A DNA stretch of 64,000 nt from Takakia lepidozioides (lineage: Eukaryota > Streptophyta > Takakiopsida > Takakiales > Takakiaceae). Below are positions 11,821-22,512 of the stretch, one piece after another; within the stretch, counting starts at the first letter, position 1, and each line of letters starts with the position of its first letter. The position numbers were made by a program, and so were the translations under genes. The notes beneath the pieces were generated by a model that worked only from the letters and a program-made list of their open reading frames with translations, did not search any database and was not told the origin of the DNA. The DNA lies in the NCBI GenBank assembly GCA_030704615.1, contig CM060734.1:3658001-3722000 (forward strand). Direction: 5' to 3'.

Positions 11821-11824
11821 TTAA

Positions 11825-12451
11825 ATGAAGACATCGAGATCTGCCTGCTGAATGAAAGCCATGGAGACACTTTATCTATGAAAGTCCAGACGAGCCCTAG
11901 ATGCTCTGACATGCTTCCAACTGATATCGGATTTATCAAATTCGGGGGATGCCGAAGAGGAAGGCCCAATGGTGCTGGTATGCCAGAAGGCCAGTTGTAT
12001 GAGCCTGCGTCAGTGCTGCTGCAAATGAGTCCGTCTCGTCCCCAGGTCGCCTGAAAAGCTGCGAAGAGTTCAAAGTGACGTTGAGGCATCCTGGCGATAT
12101 CTGCAGAGAATTTGGCCCATGCATGTTTGGCAGCCACTATTAGATCAAAGAAGACCTGAGTAAGGATTGCAGTAGCAGAGGTACTAGATGAATCCAAAGT
12201 CCACTTACACCGGGGGTTGCTATTTCATGAGCGGCACGAGCATGAGCGCAAAAAAAAAAAAACATGAGCGGACCAGGGTGTGTCCAAGGAAATAGGGGTA
12301 GGAGGCTCGGAAATAGGGTCATATGAAGTTGATGCGAGATACCACGGAGGGTTCAGACAGCAATGAATGTGGCACCAATGGAATCCTCACAGCAATGAAA
12401 TGCGGCACTTTATTGCAAATTTCGTGACAAGCCACATGTATACAAGTTGTC
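11825..12451. other. No gene recognised
   Basis: Short ORFs only. Around 12220-12270 the phrase 'atttcatgagcgg' recurs in a form also seen near 16630 and 27245, which suggests ends or remnants of one dispersed repeat. Confidence 0.35.
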
Positions 12452-14040
12452 CTAACTGTCATAGCCGAAATGGGCACTACTACCCTCATCTCCACCTTCA
12501 GAGGAACCTGCCCCACCTTCCTCCTCATCCCCCTCATCCTCTGAGCTCTGAGATGTATCAGTACAACTATGCCTCTAAAAAATACCGTCCTCTCCTTGGG
12601 GGACTGTCCACTTCACCTCCTGGGAATCTTCTCCTTCTTCTCCCGTACTTTCCGCAGTAGAATCTAAGACAAATCAATGGATCTTGCAAGCTCTAATAGC
12701 TGCGCGCCGCCTCCTTCATCTTTCATGGTCTAAAATTTGTTGTACACGACTAGGTTCGGAAGACCTCATAATGGACACCCTAGCAAGCCGGTCCGCATAA
12801 GAAGGAAGGGTGAAGTCCCTTTGAGGACTACGGAAGAAATCCCCCCCTGCCAAAATCGGCACGTCCCTCCTGCCAATGAACTACGGTGAAGTCCTTCCTC
12901 CTGCAGTACTTGGCATCCTGCAGTAAGAACAAAACCACGTCATAAATGTCCATACCAAAAGAATCCAGAACGGGTCTTTCAATGAAAGTACAAAAGGAAG
13001 GGAGGTGCCTCACGAAAACAGGATGCACCTTACACTGCAACCACTCACTCGCAAACCGGGGGCTCCTCGGCTGCAATCCCAACGTCCTCCTCCCCCTGCT
13101 CCTTTTCCGAATTTTCCTCATCCTCTAAGGTTGTCTCTTCCTCTTTTGGCAGACGTTGCACCCCTGCAAGATGAGACTTGTAGAGGGCAGTATCTGCCTT
13201 GAAAGCAAATACATGCCTGACAGACGAGGTCACAACCCACAGTATTGAAGCACCTGATGGACAACGGGGGAGGTTAGCAGAATGCGACATGTAATTGGAC
13301 CCGTTTGACAGGGGACATCATGTGAAGGCTTACCAGTGCCACATGTGAGGTCAATAATTCTGCCTTGGACATCAGATTTCGTCTCCATTAGCGTTTGAAT
13401 GAAAGTAGGGCCCCGGTCCGGCTGTACCAAAACGACCTGTTGCCACTGTCACGGGGCATACTATCCTTGGGCACATGGTTGTATATGACATCGTACGTAA
13501 GAGGGTCCACGGCGGCATTGACAAGATGACCGTCACGGCAGAATTGGAACGGGGAGCTAGACTTCACGAAACAATATGCATCAAAGATCCATTCCAAAGC
13601 ACAAACTATGTACGAGTCACCACAACATGAAAGTTGACGCAACACAATGATAACTTACACTCTTGCCCTCCGTTCGCAACCCTTGCGTATTGATGCAGAA
13701 CCATTTTTTGAGGAGGCCAGGGTCGCACTCTTCGGAGTCCACCTTGCGAGAGCCATCTCTTCCTTCTTGGCTAGGACAACCATACACCCAGCATCATCGA
13801 GGAGCATCCTCGCCAGCCCAAATCCAGCTTTCTCGTGGTCCTCACTGAACTGATTCCAGCTGGCCGGGACACCCTCAAGGCCCTCCAGTAGCTCCCCATC
13901 AGGAATATCTAGGAGAATCGTATTGCAGGCTCTCTCCACCTGAGCTCCCCCTCGTGCGTGCCATGACTGTTGTCTAGGTTCGGCACAAGAAGAACTCCCT
14001 CGATGTCGAAGCATACATTTTTGAATGGAACGTTGCTGCA
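12452..14040 (-). pseudogene. Multi-exon DNA amino-methyltransferase-like gene (beta-class order)
   Basis: The exons read from high to low coordinates. An upstream piece (about 13909-14035) ends DIEGVLLVPNLDNSHG. The next (about 13655-13990) contains ACNTILLDIPDGE, placed like the DPPY catalytic motif, followed by LLDDAGCMVVLAKKEE, like the next strand. The piece at 13388-13610 holds a probable target-recognition part. Then comes RIIDLTCGTG (about 13325-13380), whose intron (donor GTAAGC, acceptor CATCAG) joins in phase to ASILWVVTSSVRHVFAFKAD (about 13200-13265): an AdoMet-binding motif I with the acidic residue of strand 2. The order motif IV, recognition domain, motif I is that of beta-class N6-adenine/N4-cytosine enzymes. 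The C-terminus (12452 to about 12660) is an acidic tail ending AHFGYDS. Disruptions are a frame change near 13405 and a TAG near 12575. DIPD in place of DPPY suggests lost or altered activity. The function is inferred. Confidence 0.45.
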
Positions 14041-14101
14041 GATTAGAAACAGGAAAAGCTTATTATTATCAAACATGCCATTTGTATCCTTGTAGTTATA
14101 C

Positions 14102-14226
14102 CCAAACTTGGCATACATGTCCACTACGGCAACGTTCAAAATCGCATCAGATACAATACTAGCTTTGACTATATCAGCGTGGACCTCTGCACCCTTTTCT
14201 AGGGCTGCTAGGCTTGCATTTGACAT
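14102..14226 (-). pseudogene. PPR-protein fragment
   Basis: The segment encodes SLAALEKGAEVHADIVKAS, then LNVAVVDMYAKFG. It is the consensus of plant PLS-class pentatricopeptide repeat proteins, which bind organellar RNA. Only about one and a half repeats are present, without start or continuation, so it is a scrap. Similar, more decayed scraps lie at 40384-40497 and 49212-49325, each next to a LINE tail. Confidence 0.6.
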
Positions 14227-14420
14227 ACATATCCACCAAGGCAGTGTTTACAGCTGCTCAGTCACTCCCCCCCCCCCACCTTCTTTTTTATTTATTTTCC
14301 CTCATCTTTCATTCTCTCTCCCTCTATCCCTCTCCCTGGTGGGGGGCGAGACTGAGCAGCAGTAGTTGCTTCTGCATGCTCAGTCCCCTCCCCCATGTTT
14401 GTTTTTTTGTTTGGTGTGCT

Positions 14421-14421
<1 letters not shown>

Positions 14422-14454
<33 letters not shown>

Positions 14455-14514
14455 ACGCTCAAACTGGGCGCGGGGTCAATGGCCACAAGGCTACGGCAAA
14501 CAACGTCTTATGAG

Positions 14515-14572
<58 letters not shown>
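14422..14572. repeat. Two (CT)n microsatellites
   Basis: Uninterrupted CT runs occupy about 14422-14451 and 14521-14572, separated by unique sequence. A C-rich run (CCCCCCCCCACC) lies nearby at about 14270. Confidence 0.95.
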
Positions 14573-14573
<1 letters not shown>

Positions 14574-16379
14574 AATCCTGGGGAATTTTGAATTCAAGTT
14601 CTGCAAGATTCTGATATATTAAATCTGAAAGGACGAATGGAATCTGGATGCACATTAAGCATCCATCCATGCCCACAAGGAATCTTCTAGAGTTTAGGGT
14701 TCCAGGCATCATCTCGAAGCAATGAAGTTCTTTGGGGACTGCACGAGGAGACACCTGCATGGTGTTTTGATTATACAAGACGGCAAATTACACCTTGGCG
14801 CTCCTTCTTCCCGCCAGCAGCATTTACTCCTAGAAAACCTGATCTAATTGCCATGGCTATAACAGGAGCAATTTCTCTCTCTTACTCGCATTACCTGTTT
14901 TTTCCTTCGTATCGCGAGTGGGATCAGATGGTTCAAGCTGCGTCGCTTCCACAAGTCTTAAAGGTTGTAGTGGTTGCACACATCTTTGTTTGCTTTCCAT
15001 AGCATGTTTGACAGCGATAACAAGCACGCACAACCGCTGATACCTGATGCATCCTCACTAACTGGCACCTTTGTGGTGGGTTCTTGGGACAGGCACAGGT
15101 AAGGGTGCTGCGATTTTCATGATATGTTAAGCTACTCTATACAAAGATGAGGAAGGGAAGGATGCTACCACATGTTGCAGGAAGCAAGGGTGACTCTAGC
15201 CTACCATGTGATGGCAGGCTCTGGATTGAAAGGGTTTTTTAAGGGAAGTAGAAACCTAGGCATGGTTCTAGTGTTTTGCCTGCTCGGTATTTCAGACTTG
15301 ACTAACAGAGGATATGAGCTGTTGTTCTCAGACAACATTATGTTTCCATACCTACTGTCTTGTCATTGCTTTATATCTCAGACTTTACTGTCAGCTAGTA
15401 GCCCTGTTGAATGCAGATAGCTTGGCACTATTGCTGCTATGTATTTCTCTTAGTACATGACAAATATTAGGAAACTGCTTTGAGGAACATGCTAAGTGCC
15501 AAAAAATCCACCCACCCACCATCTTTGGGTACTTTATGGGTGGTTCTTGGTTCTTAGAAATGAGAAAGCAGGATACCTAATAGTAAAAACTGTCTATGGC
15601 AAAAAGTTTGCAACAATTTTGAAATGGCTGACCTACTGTAGAGATAGCAGTTTAAGGTGTAGCTGCAGTCACCTTGCTGCTCTACATGTCAGAGGAGGGT
15701 GAAAGCTGAGATTGCTTTGGACTTCAGATAGCCTAGTCCTACCTTTGAAAAGATTTACAAGGGTCAGGAAGCTTCTCTGAATTACATTCTAAGTTTATTA
15801 CAGTTTTTAAAATGCATGCAGCACATGTTTTTGTCTAACCTCCAGTTGCAGTGAATTGAAAGTTCATGGAGGTTGCTGCTTTTCATATTCTTGAAAGAAG
15901 TGTAGTTGTACTGGAGATAAGCTACCTTTGGCCATCTTATCTGATGCATGCTGCTGTTTTTTCAGATTCTTAGGATAGATGGTACCTCTATAAGTTGCCA
16001 GAGACCTCTGTATCTGATACATTTTTTAGGAATCTGCCCTGAGTGGCATTCTAAGTGCCCAAACAACCACCCACCCACCCTCTTTTGGGAAGTAAGGGGG
16101 ATGTTAGACTCTTAGAATGGGTATGGCAAGATACCTAGCAGGAAAGCAAACTAATAAAGAGCCTGATGTACATAAGAATGTCTGATCTGTGTGATAAATG
16201 ATAAAACATCCCACCCACCCACCCATCTCTCATGGGCTTGGACTAAGGAGGATGTTAAGCTCTTAGGAAGAATTGTACATGATTGTTGACAAAGATTTGG
16301 TCATAATGAAATCACAGCAATGATAAAACTAGTGATAGTGCTTTTCTTTTTGTCCCACAAATAGTCTTAGCTGATATAC
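14573..16379. repeat. Gene-free stretch with diverged CCCA-marked repeats
   Basis: No gene is visible. Three related blocks, near 15500-15600, 16040-16150 and 16200-16290, each start with CCACCCACCCACC and continue into a shared 'ggatgttaagctcttag / gcaagatacctag' phrase. This indicates an old, diverged repeat. Confidence 0.45.
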
Positions 16380-17506
16380 CGGGTAGGTACTTTGACAGCC
16401 CGATTTGTCGGGGCGTTAGAGCTGGTCGCGCGGCGCTGGAGCTGGCGCTTGGAGCTCGGGCGTGGGCGCTTCAAAGGTGCGTTTCTCCTCCACCCTAAAC
16501 CCTCTCTCACCTCCTCTTTGGTGCACACTACAACTTGGAAAAGAGGGGGGAGGGTGTTGTAGGCACTTAGGGAAAAACAAAACGAAAGGTTGGCGGGGTG
16601 CACGATCTTGCGACGCCCCCGGAGGTTTACTATTTCATGAGCCAGAAACCATGAGCCGCATGAGCCGTGAGCCGAAGTCTAAGACACACAGTTTTCATGA
16701 GCGGACTTCTCCAAATTTGGAAATGCGGCAGATTAAAAAAGTATTAAAATAATTTTTTTTTTAAATTTGTCATTAACTATTTTGGAATTTCCAGATCATG
16801 TAATGCGGCGAAGATATGTCGTGAGCAACAAGGTGGCTCATGGTTTCGTAAGTCTGCTCATGGAAAAACCCACCGTGAAACGAAAAATCCAGTATCCCAC
16901 AGCAAAAAGACGCTGTATACTGGCGTGTATTAAATATTCCATGGTTTTATATGCCCTAACTTTGGAACGAAGCTAATCATTTTCTCGCGATTGTATGATC
17001 CCCATGCAACAACATAGTGTGCAGTGCTTGAAAAAACTTGCTTCTTCCTGCATTCTGCGGGAAAGGTTTTGCCACTCCATTGCGAAATGCGGTGCCGTAT
17101 TTCGATTCGCACGTGCGAAATTTTTGAGGAGTTTCCTGTTGAAGGTAGTCGGCGCCTAGAAGACTCGGTGCGACTATCTTACTATGACCAAACTAGGTGC
17201 TGGTAGTGGCGGCCACGGTACTTCGAAATGCGGCGCCACATTTCCTTGCTGGGCGTCGAATGAGGTATTAAAAGTTTGGGATCAGGAGAAAAGTTACAAG
17301 CCCAAAAAAAATTCCATGCACGTGGAAACAGAAGGCAATGACATATTTGTATACTAGTATGACCAAAATGCGTACTGGTAGGACAGACACAACTCGAACT
17401 GTTCTCTTGCCAAAGTCAGAGGTACTTGCAGTGCAGTACAGTTCAACTATAAATGAAACTTTGGAAAGGATGGGCGTAATATTGTCTTGTGCCTTGAAAA
17501 CCACGC
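16380..17506. repeat. Palindromic 'GCGGCGCC' motif region
   Basis: Short inverted units such as GAAATGCGGCGCCACATTTCC (about 17224) and GCGAAATGCGGTGCCGTATTTCG (about 17081) recur in this stretch, which follows the 3' end of the MULE-like gene. They look like subterminal repeats of a DNA transposon. I see no coding sequence. Confidence 0.4.
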
Positions 17507-19374
17507 TCACTGGTCCCCTGGATCCATATTCAGAAGAGTGAACACCTCGGCGGGGTTCAACGATGGTGCATGTATGTAGTAATGAGTGGTGGAATTACAC
17601 CCGAGTCTCTTTAAGTACACGTAGTACAGATGTTTGCCAAGGCAATACGATGCCCTCTTCTTGGTCATGATCTAGAAATCTTTGCAATTGCAGATGGGTA
17701 ATTCTGAAATGGTGATGGTGTACACCTCATTGAGGACAACTGAGCCTGCCGTGACCAACTGATAAACACGCCCAAAGCCTGGTGGGGGCACTTCTGTTGA
17801 GCTCTGGATTGTACAGTTCATCCCAAGTGCATTCCCCATCATTGTCTCGTTCACTTTTGAGGGAGGTCGCCGTCTCCTCGGTTTCCCCTGGCAATGGTGT
17901 GTAGGATGCGCATTGTTGTCGCGTCGGTCTGCTCTTGCTCTCATAGGGGTGGGTGGTTGACGCTGTGCAACCGGAAATGGTTGTCTGGGGACATCAGTTT
18001 GCTGCACCATCTGAAATCCTGTTGCAGTTAGGGCGTCGGCCTCAACCTGACTCAGATTGCATCCCGGTTCCACCGGCCACACCGGGGGAGCCTCTGGCAT
18101 TGTTTGTATGTCGGGCTTGGGCTTTCCATAGACACAAGTCATAATGTCATGCCTGTAGAACCAAAACTGGATCGTCGTCGTCTCCACAAACTTGGCACAG
18201 ATAAATCTTCCCGTGAAAGTAGGAGCACGGACAGCCCCAACTAGGTTCCTCCTTATCATCTCTCCACAATGTTGTCGTGTATCCACTTGAATTGCGGAAC
18301 ACCTGCCTCGATACCGAGGCAGTGTACGAGCAATTCTCCACTGTGACGTAGACACAGTCATCTCCACAATGGGTTGCCCATACTGCATAACAGCAAGCGG
18401 AATCTGGGGCAGGCATACCGATGGAATTTCACCGAATTTCACGTACAGAATCCCCGCTTGAAGGCGATGGCGATCTTGAAACTCTTGGGCTTCCACTGAT
18501 GGAAGAGAGATTGTGCGGCAACATGACTGGACCTTGAGGCGCAGTCCGAATGTTCATGTCGGATCGCCATCCTCTTCACAGTCAGGTTTGTCTTCAATTC
18601 TCCACCTCACAGGGTGAGTATGGACGTCGCCCTCTAGATGTTCACCTCTGTGGTGCAGAGGCGTCCCTTTGATATTCTCTCGCAATGTCGTCGCCCATTT
18701 CACTGCATTTTTCGACCTCGAAGCAGTTCGTACCAACATTTCCTGCCTATCCGGCCCAAAGCCCCATTGTTTACCGCTGAGGAATTTGTAGTACCTTGCT
18801 TGTTGGATGATTGATCTGTCGATGTCCTCTATTGTGGCCGTCAGGAGGTCGACCAAATGGGCAGCAGAAGACGCTCGCCAAGAGAAGTGGACTAATTCAG
18901 CCATATTTGTGGTCGGCGTATCCGTGTCCGAATCCAGGCCCATGTCCCACAAGGACAGAAAGAATGGTGAGGGAAAATAGAAATGTGTGGAATAGAACAA
19001 GTTTGACATCATACCTCCCACATGTACTGACCGAACTATCCATACCGGTAATGCCACCACCCCAACCAATTGTGCAAGGCTCCTAGATTGATTGTCTCCA
19101 CTGCACCTGACGTGTTCCACCAAGCCTCGATGATTGCAAACTTCACCTCCGCGTCATCAAATGTGGGTGCATCCTTCCACGCCATACAAAGGACACGGTG
19201 TTCAGCTTGGAAGGAGCTTGCAACAAATTTGCCTGTGTAGTGAGAAAGACTCTGCATCCAATGGAATCCACAGGATCTCTCTTTCCCCTCCATCGGAACA
19301 TCTGGGTCCTCCCCATACACACGCCACACCGCTGCCCAGTTAACCTGAGCGTTGTCTGCCATGAATACACCCAC
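17507..19374 (-). pseudogene. MULE-like transposase with SWIM zinc finger, truncated
   Basis: The segment starts inside the DDE catalytic domain: VFMADNAQVNW carries an Asp in the MULE second-Asp context, CGFHWMQSL resembles the C2H insert, and AIIEAWW could supply the Glu. The middle part (18554 to about 18950) reads MAELVHFSW and KQWGFGP. The C-terminal part ends with a SWIM finger, ICNCKDF, then YCLGKHLYYVYL and YIHAPSLN. In-frame stops lie at 19036-19038, 18554-18556 (TGA) and 17672-17674 (TAG), and a frame change or intron falls near 19000. The frame continues after the last two stops with family-like sequence to a final stop at 17507. The N-terminal half with the first Asp is missing beyond 19374. 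Confidence 0.6.
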
Positions 19375-19847
19375 ACTTCCCCCTATGGGGCTCCCTCACA
19401 CAATGGTCCTCTATATTCCACTCAGTCAGTTACATATGCCCCGCATATGTCCATTCAAATAATTTGCAAAAAAACTTCCACACCTCTACCAATTACGCAC
19501 ATAAGTTCTGCATATGTACACTCGTCACACCAGATCTGGCACCACAATCTCTCACCACAGAACTCTTGCGGTACCCTACCCTGTCATCCCACAGAGCCCT
19601 CTACCCATTCCAAAATCCATCTCTCCAGCAATTACATATCATATGCCTACCCACCACTCACAAGGGCCCTCGTTGCCTCACCATTTCATCCCTACCCCCT
19701 GCCCCTCCCATCCGTGTCACCCCACCCCCCCTTGCCCAGATTTGACCCATATGCCATGCCAAGTGATTACCTGTTATCTCACCAACCCAATCCCGCACCC
19801 CCAACCCAAGATCCAATCAATTCTACTCCTACTTAACACCCTGCCAC
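19375..19847. other. No gene recognised
   Basis: C-rich sequence with long but domain-free frames on the plus strand (19198-19836). The compositional bias explains the openness of the frames. The stretch lies between the truncated MULE gene and the CACTA-like terminus. Confidence 0.4.
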
Positions 19848-20420
19848 CACTACAGCAAATGGGGGGGGGGGGGTTGCGATGCCAGCCGCGCCCCCACACC
19901 CCGCGCGGCACCGAGCATGCGACACCAACCCCGCGGAGCCTGTTTGCGATGCCGGGCCGTCGCAACCAAACCCCGAGGGTCGCCCTTGGCGCCAGGGCTA
20001 GGCGGCGACGCCTGGCCGTCGCACGGGCGGATGAAGGGCAAAAGGCAGCCCTTCCGTGCGATGCCCAAGCGTCGCCCCCCATCAAAGGGCAGAAGGCAGC
20101 CCTTTCTGGCAACGGCCGGTTGTCGCACGACGAAAAAAAAAAAACCCTTTCTTGCCCTTTCTTTCATCGCAGCCCTTTCTTGCGACGCCAGGCCGTCGCA
20201 TGGTGGCATGAAGGGCAAAAGGCCCCTGCAACGGCCGGGCGTCGCAAACTGGCCGGCTACCCTATTCTTTCAAAACAAAAAAACATATCACAGTTTGCGA
20301 CGGCTTGCCGTCGCCGTTTGCGACCCCCGGCCTCATAAATCCAAAAAAACGCGTTGCATGTTGCGACGCGTGGGGGTCGCAGGCAACGACGGCAGGGCTT
20401 TCTAGGTTTAGGTTTAGGGC
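19848..20420. repeat. CACTA-like terminus and GCGACG subterminal array (left)
   Basis: The stretch opens with CACTACAGCAAATG followed by a long G run. The palindromic motif GCGACGSCNNGSCGTCGC and its half-sites (for example GCGACGCCAGGCCGTCGCA near 20183) then occur many times up to 20400. En/Spm elements have CACTA ends and subterminal motif arrays that bind their own protein. The same motif recurs at 24858-25080, so the two arrays probably bracket one element. Confidence 0.55.
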
Positions 20421-20713
20421 CTTTGGGGGGTTTTAGTTTTTTTTTTTCCATATGGTACCGGGGTAAGGTGTTTTTTTTTTTCTTTATGGTTTAGCTTGTT
20501 GTTGTGGACCTTCTTGTAGATTGTGAGATTCATTTTGATAATTCTCTTGATACCACATCTGTATGTGGTTCTCCAACATATTCATTGCCTCTGCCTTCTT
20601 TCTTGAAAGACTAGCAGCCACAGCCATATTTGATCAATCATAGAAATAAACTACAATATGCATGTACATGAACAATCAATCGAAGGGATGGGTACAGTTC
20701 GGTGCGAGAATTG

Positions 20714-22512
20714 TTATGTAGCTTTGATTTTGTGTCTAATCAACTTGAACATCATCATCCGGAGCTTCTTCATCCTCATCAAGCTGCAAGTCTTCTTGGT
20801 CATTGGAGTCATCGTCATAATGGCCCGACCCTCAAAAGGGACCTCCGAATCATCCTCCACCTCGTTGTCAATGGCCGTGTCTTCGTCTCCTTCTCCAACA
20901 TCCGTATCTTCTGGATCTTCATCATATAGGGTCCGGGATGCATTGTCCGGGGCATCATCATCCTCTTCTACCCCCTCTACCCAACCTCCATCATCAGCAT
21001 CATTATGACCAGTCTCTCCGTCCACCGCAATTGCCTCACCCCATGGAGATCCGAGACCATGATAGATACGTCTTCCTCTTGGCTGAGCATGCACAACCAC
21101 CTTCCAATTCCCCCCTCTTGTTTTGTCATCGGAGAAGAAAACTTGCTCCATGTCTGAAGGCCGTGAAAAAGGCTCATCGGAGGGACGATGAGTAGGGTTG
21201 TGTCGCGGCCCTTTGCCATAAGGGCAGGGGGTTGGGACACAAGAGGGGCTGCCCTGTGGTGGGGGCAGTGGCAACAATAGGAACGGGGGCTGAAGCACCC
21301 TTGAGTGCCCAAGGCACTCAAGGAGGCGGAGGCGCTCTGTCGCGGCCCTTTGCCTTAAGGGCAGGGGGTCGGGACACAAGAGGGGCTGCCCCTGTGGTGG
21401 GGGCAGTGGCAACAATAAGAACGGGGGCTGAAGCACCCTTGAGTGCCCAAGGCACTCAAGAAGGCGGAGGCGCTCACTAGGTGGAGCCCCGCACACCGGG
21501 TTGCGGTGGGGTGGCTCCATGAGGAGTGGTGGTAGCTTAGTGGGACTTAGTGGGGGTGGCATAGGACTCACCATGGGGCGGAGACCTTGTGGTGGGAGTT
21601 GTGGGGAGTCTTGGGACTCATCACGGTCCAATGGGGCCGTGGTGGATGGGCCAAGACTCACCGCGACTCATCACCGGGAATCGAGGGTTTTTGTGGTGGT
21701 TTGCCATAAAAGGATGGTGTTGTTTGTGAAACCCCCATGGACAGTCACAGAAGTATATATAGGGAGTAGTAACCCCGAGAACGGTGCAAGCCCGTTGGTG
21801 ACCAAAAACTAATGAGTAAGCGTGCGAGCCGGAAAGCGACCAAGGTGTGGGGAGCTATTCCAGACTGCCAACAACCAAAGGGAATCTCCACTAGGCCCAA
21901 ATTGAGAGAGGGTCTTGTGGAGGAGTAAAGGAGGACCGTTATGTCCCGGTGAGCAGCCGAAGCTCCGAGTTGGCCCGGCGGCCAGTTTGGGAGTTAGGCG
22001 CGTGCATCAAAACAAGTAACTATGACTTGAAGGGGAGCTTACCGAAGTGAGGTGCATGACAGGTTGAGCCTATCTGCATTGACACGCATGAAACCACGAT
22101 CATCTTGTACTAGTGTTACGGAGGCCCCCACAAGATGTGGCTGGAACCACCTTCCCTTGAAGAGAAGAGGCTGGTACCTTGTATACTGAAGTTGGAGTAT
22201 GCTCTCAAGCTCTCCAATGTACTCAAGTTTGCTCATAGCAGGTCGTGTATCTCCCTTGCCCCGCATGGAGTCTTGCCAATATGTGGCACACAAGCCAGAA
22301 TCAAAGGTTGTTTTGCGCTTCATGTCAAGAGCACGAATGCGGAAATGACGACCGTGAACCCAAACCGCCGTGTATGAGGTTGCGAATTGAGAGGGGCCCC
22401 TTGCAACGTCTTGCACCAAATCTGAAACCACCTCTCCTTGAGCAACGGCGTCATAAACTGAAGTCCGAAGCCACTGTTGGAATGAACTTAGAGGCTGCAA
22501 TTCCATGGGCAA
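20714..22512 (-). pseudogene. En/Spm (CACTA) transposase C-terminal fragment, split by a solo LTR
   Basis: The right part (22062-22512) matches the DUF4216-like end of plant CACTA transposases: VHGRHFRIRALD and TTFDSG, then YIGELESILQLQY, LLFKGRWFQP and DRGFMRVN. The left part (20735-21200) continues DEPFSRPSDMEQVFF, then NWKVVVHAQPRGRRIY, and ends with a long Asp/Glu-rich tail. The two parts are separated by 861 bp of LTR, and the codon phase is continuous across it once one copy of the 5-bp duplication is counted. The N-terminal catalytic part is absent: at about 22512 the sequence passes abruptly into a retroelement methyltransferase on the opposite strand. Confidence 0.7.
21201..22061. 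mobile_element. Solo LTR of the chromodomain Ty3 family
   Basis: The LTR starts TGTCGCGG and ends GCATGACA, and is flanked by GGTTG at 21196-21200 and 22062-22066. It matches the 726-bp LTRs of the Ty3 element at 27740-34712 but carries an extra tandem copy of the first 137 bp (units starting 21201 and 21338). It contains the same TATATATAGGG promoter-like stretch. Solo LTRs arise by recombination between the two LTRs of a full insertion. Confidence 0.9.

Noticed and set aside
11168-11824. A 218-codon plus-strand gene in the TTAA element
   Set aside because: It has no domain, overlaps equally long frames on both strands, and runs to the inverted end of the element; it is not a transposase.
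18811-20338. Long plus-strand frames of several hundred codons (for example 19198-19836 and 19514-20338)
   Set aside because: They are antisense to the MULE-like gene or run through C-rich and GCGACG array sequence. Their composition is Pro/Thr/Ser-biased with no domain, so openness is a base-composition effect.
20714-21661. A single 315-codon minus-strand protein
   Set aside because: The N-terminal half is translated solo LTR; only the part below 21200 belongs to the CACTA transposase.
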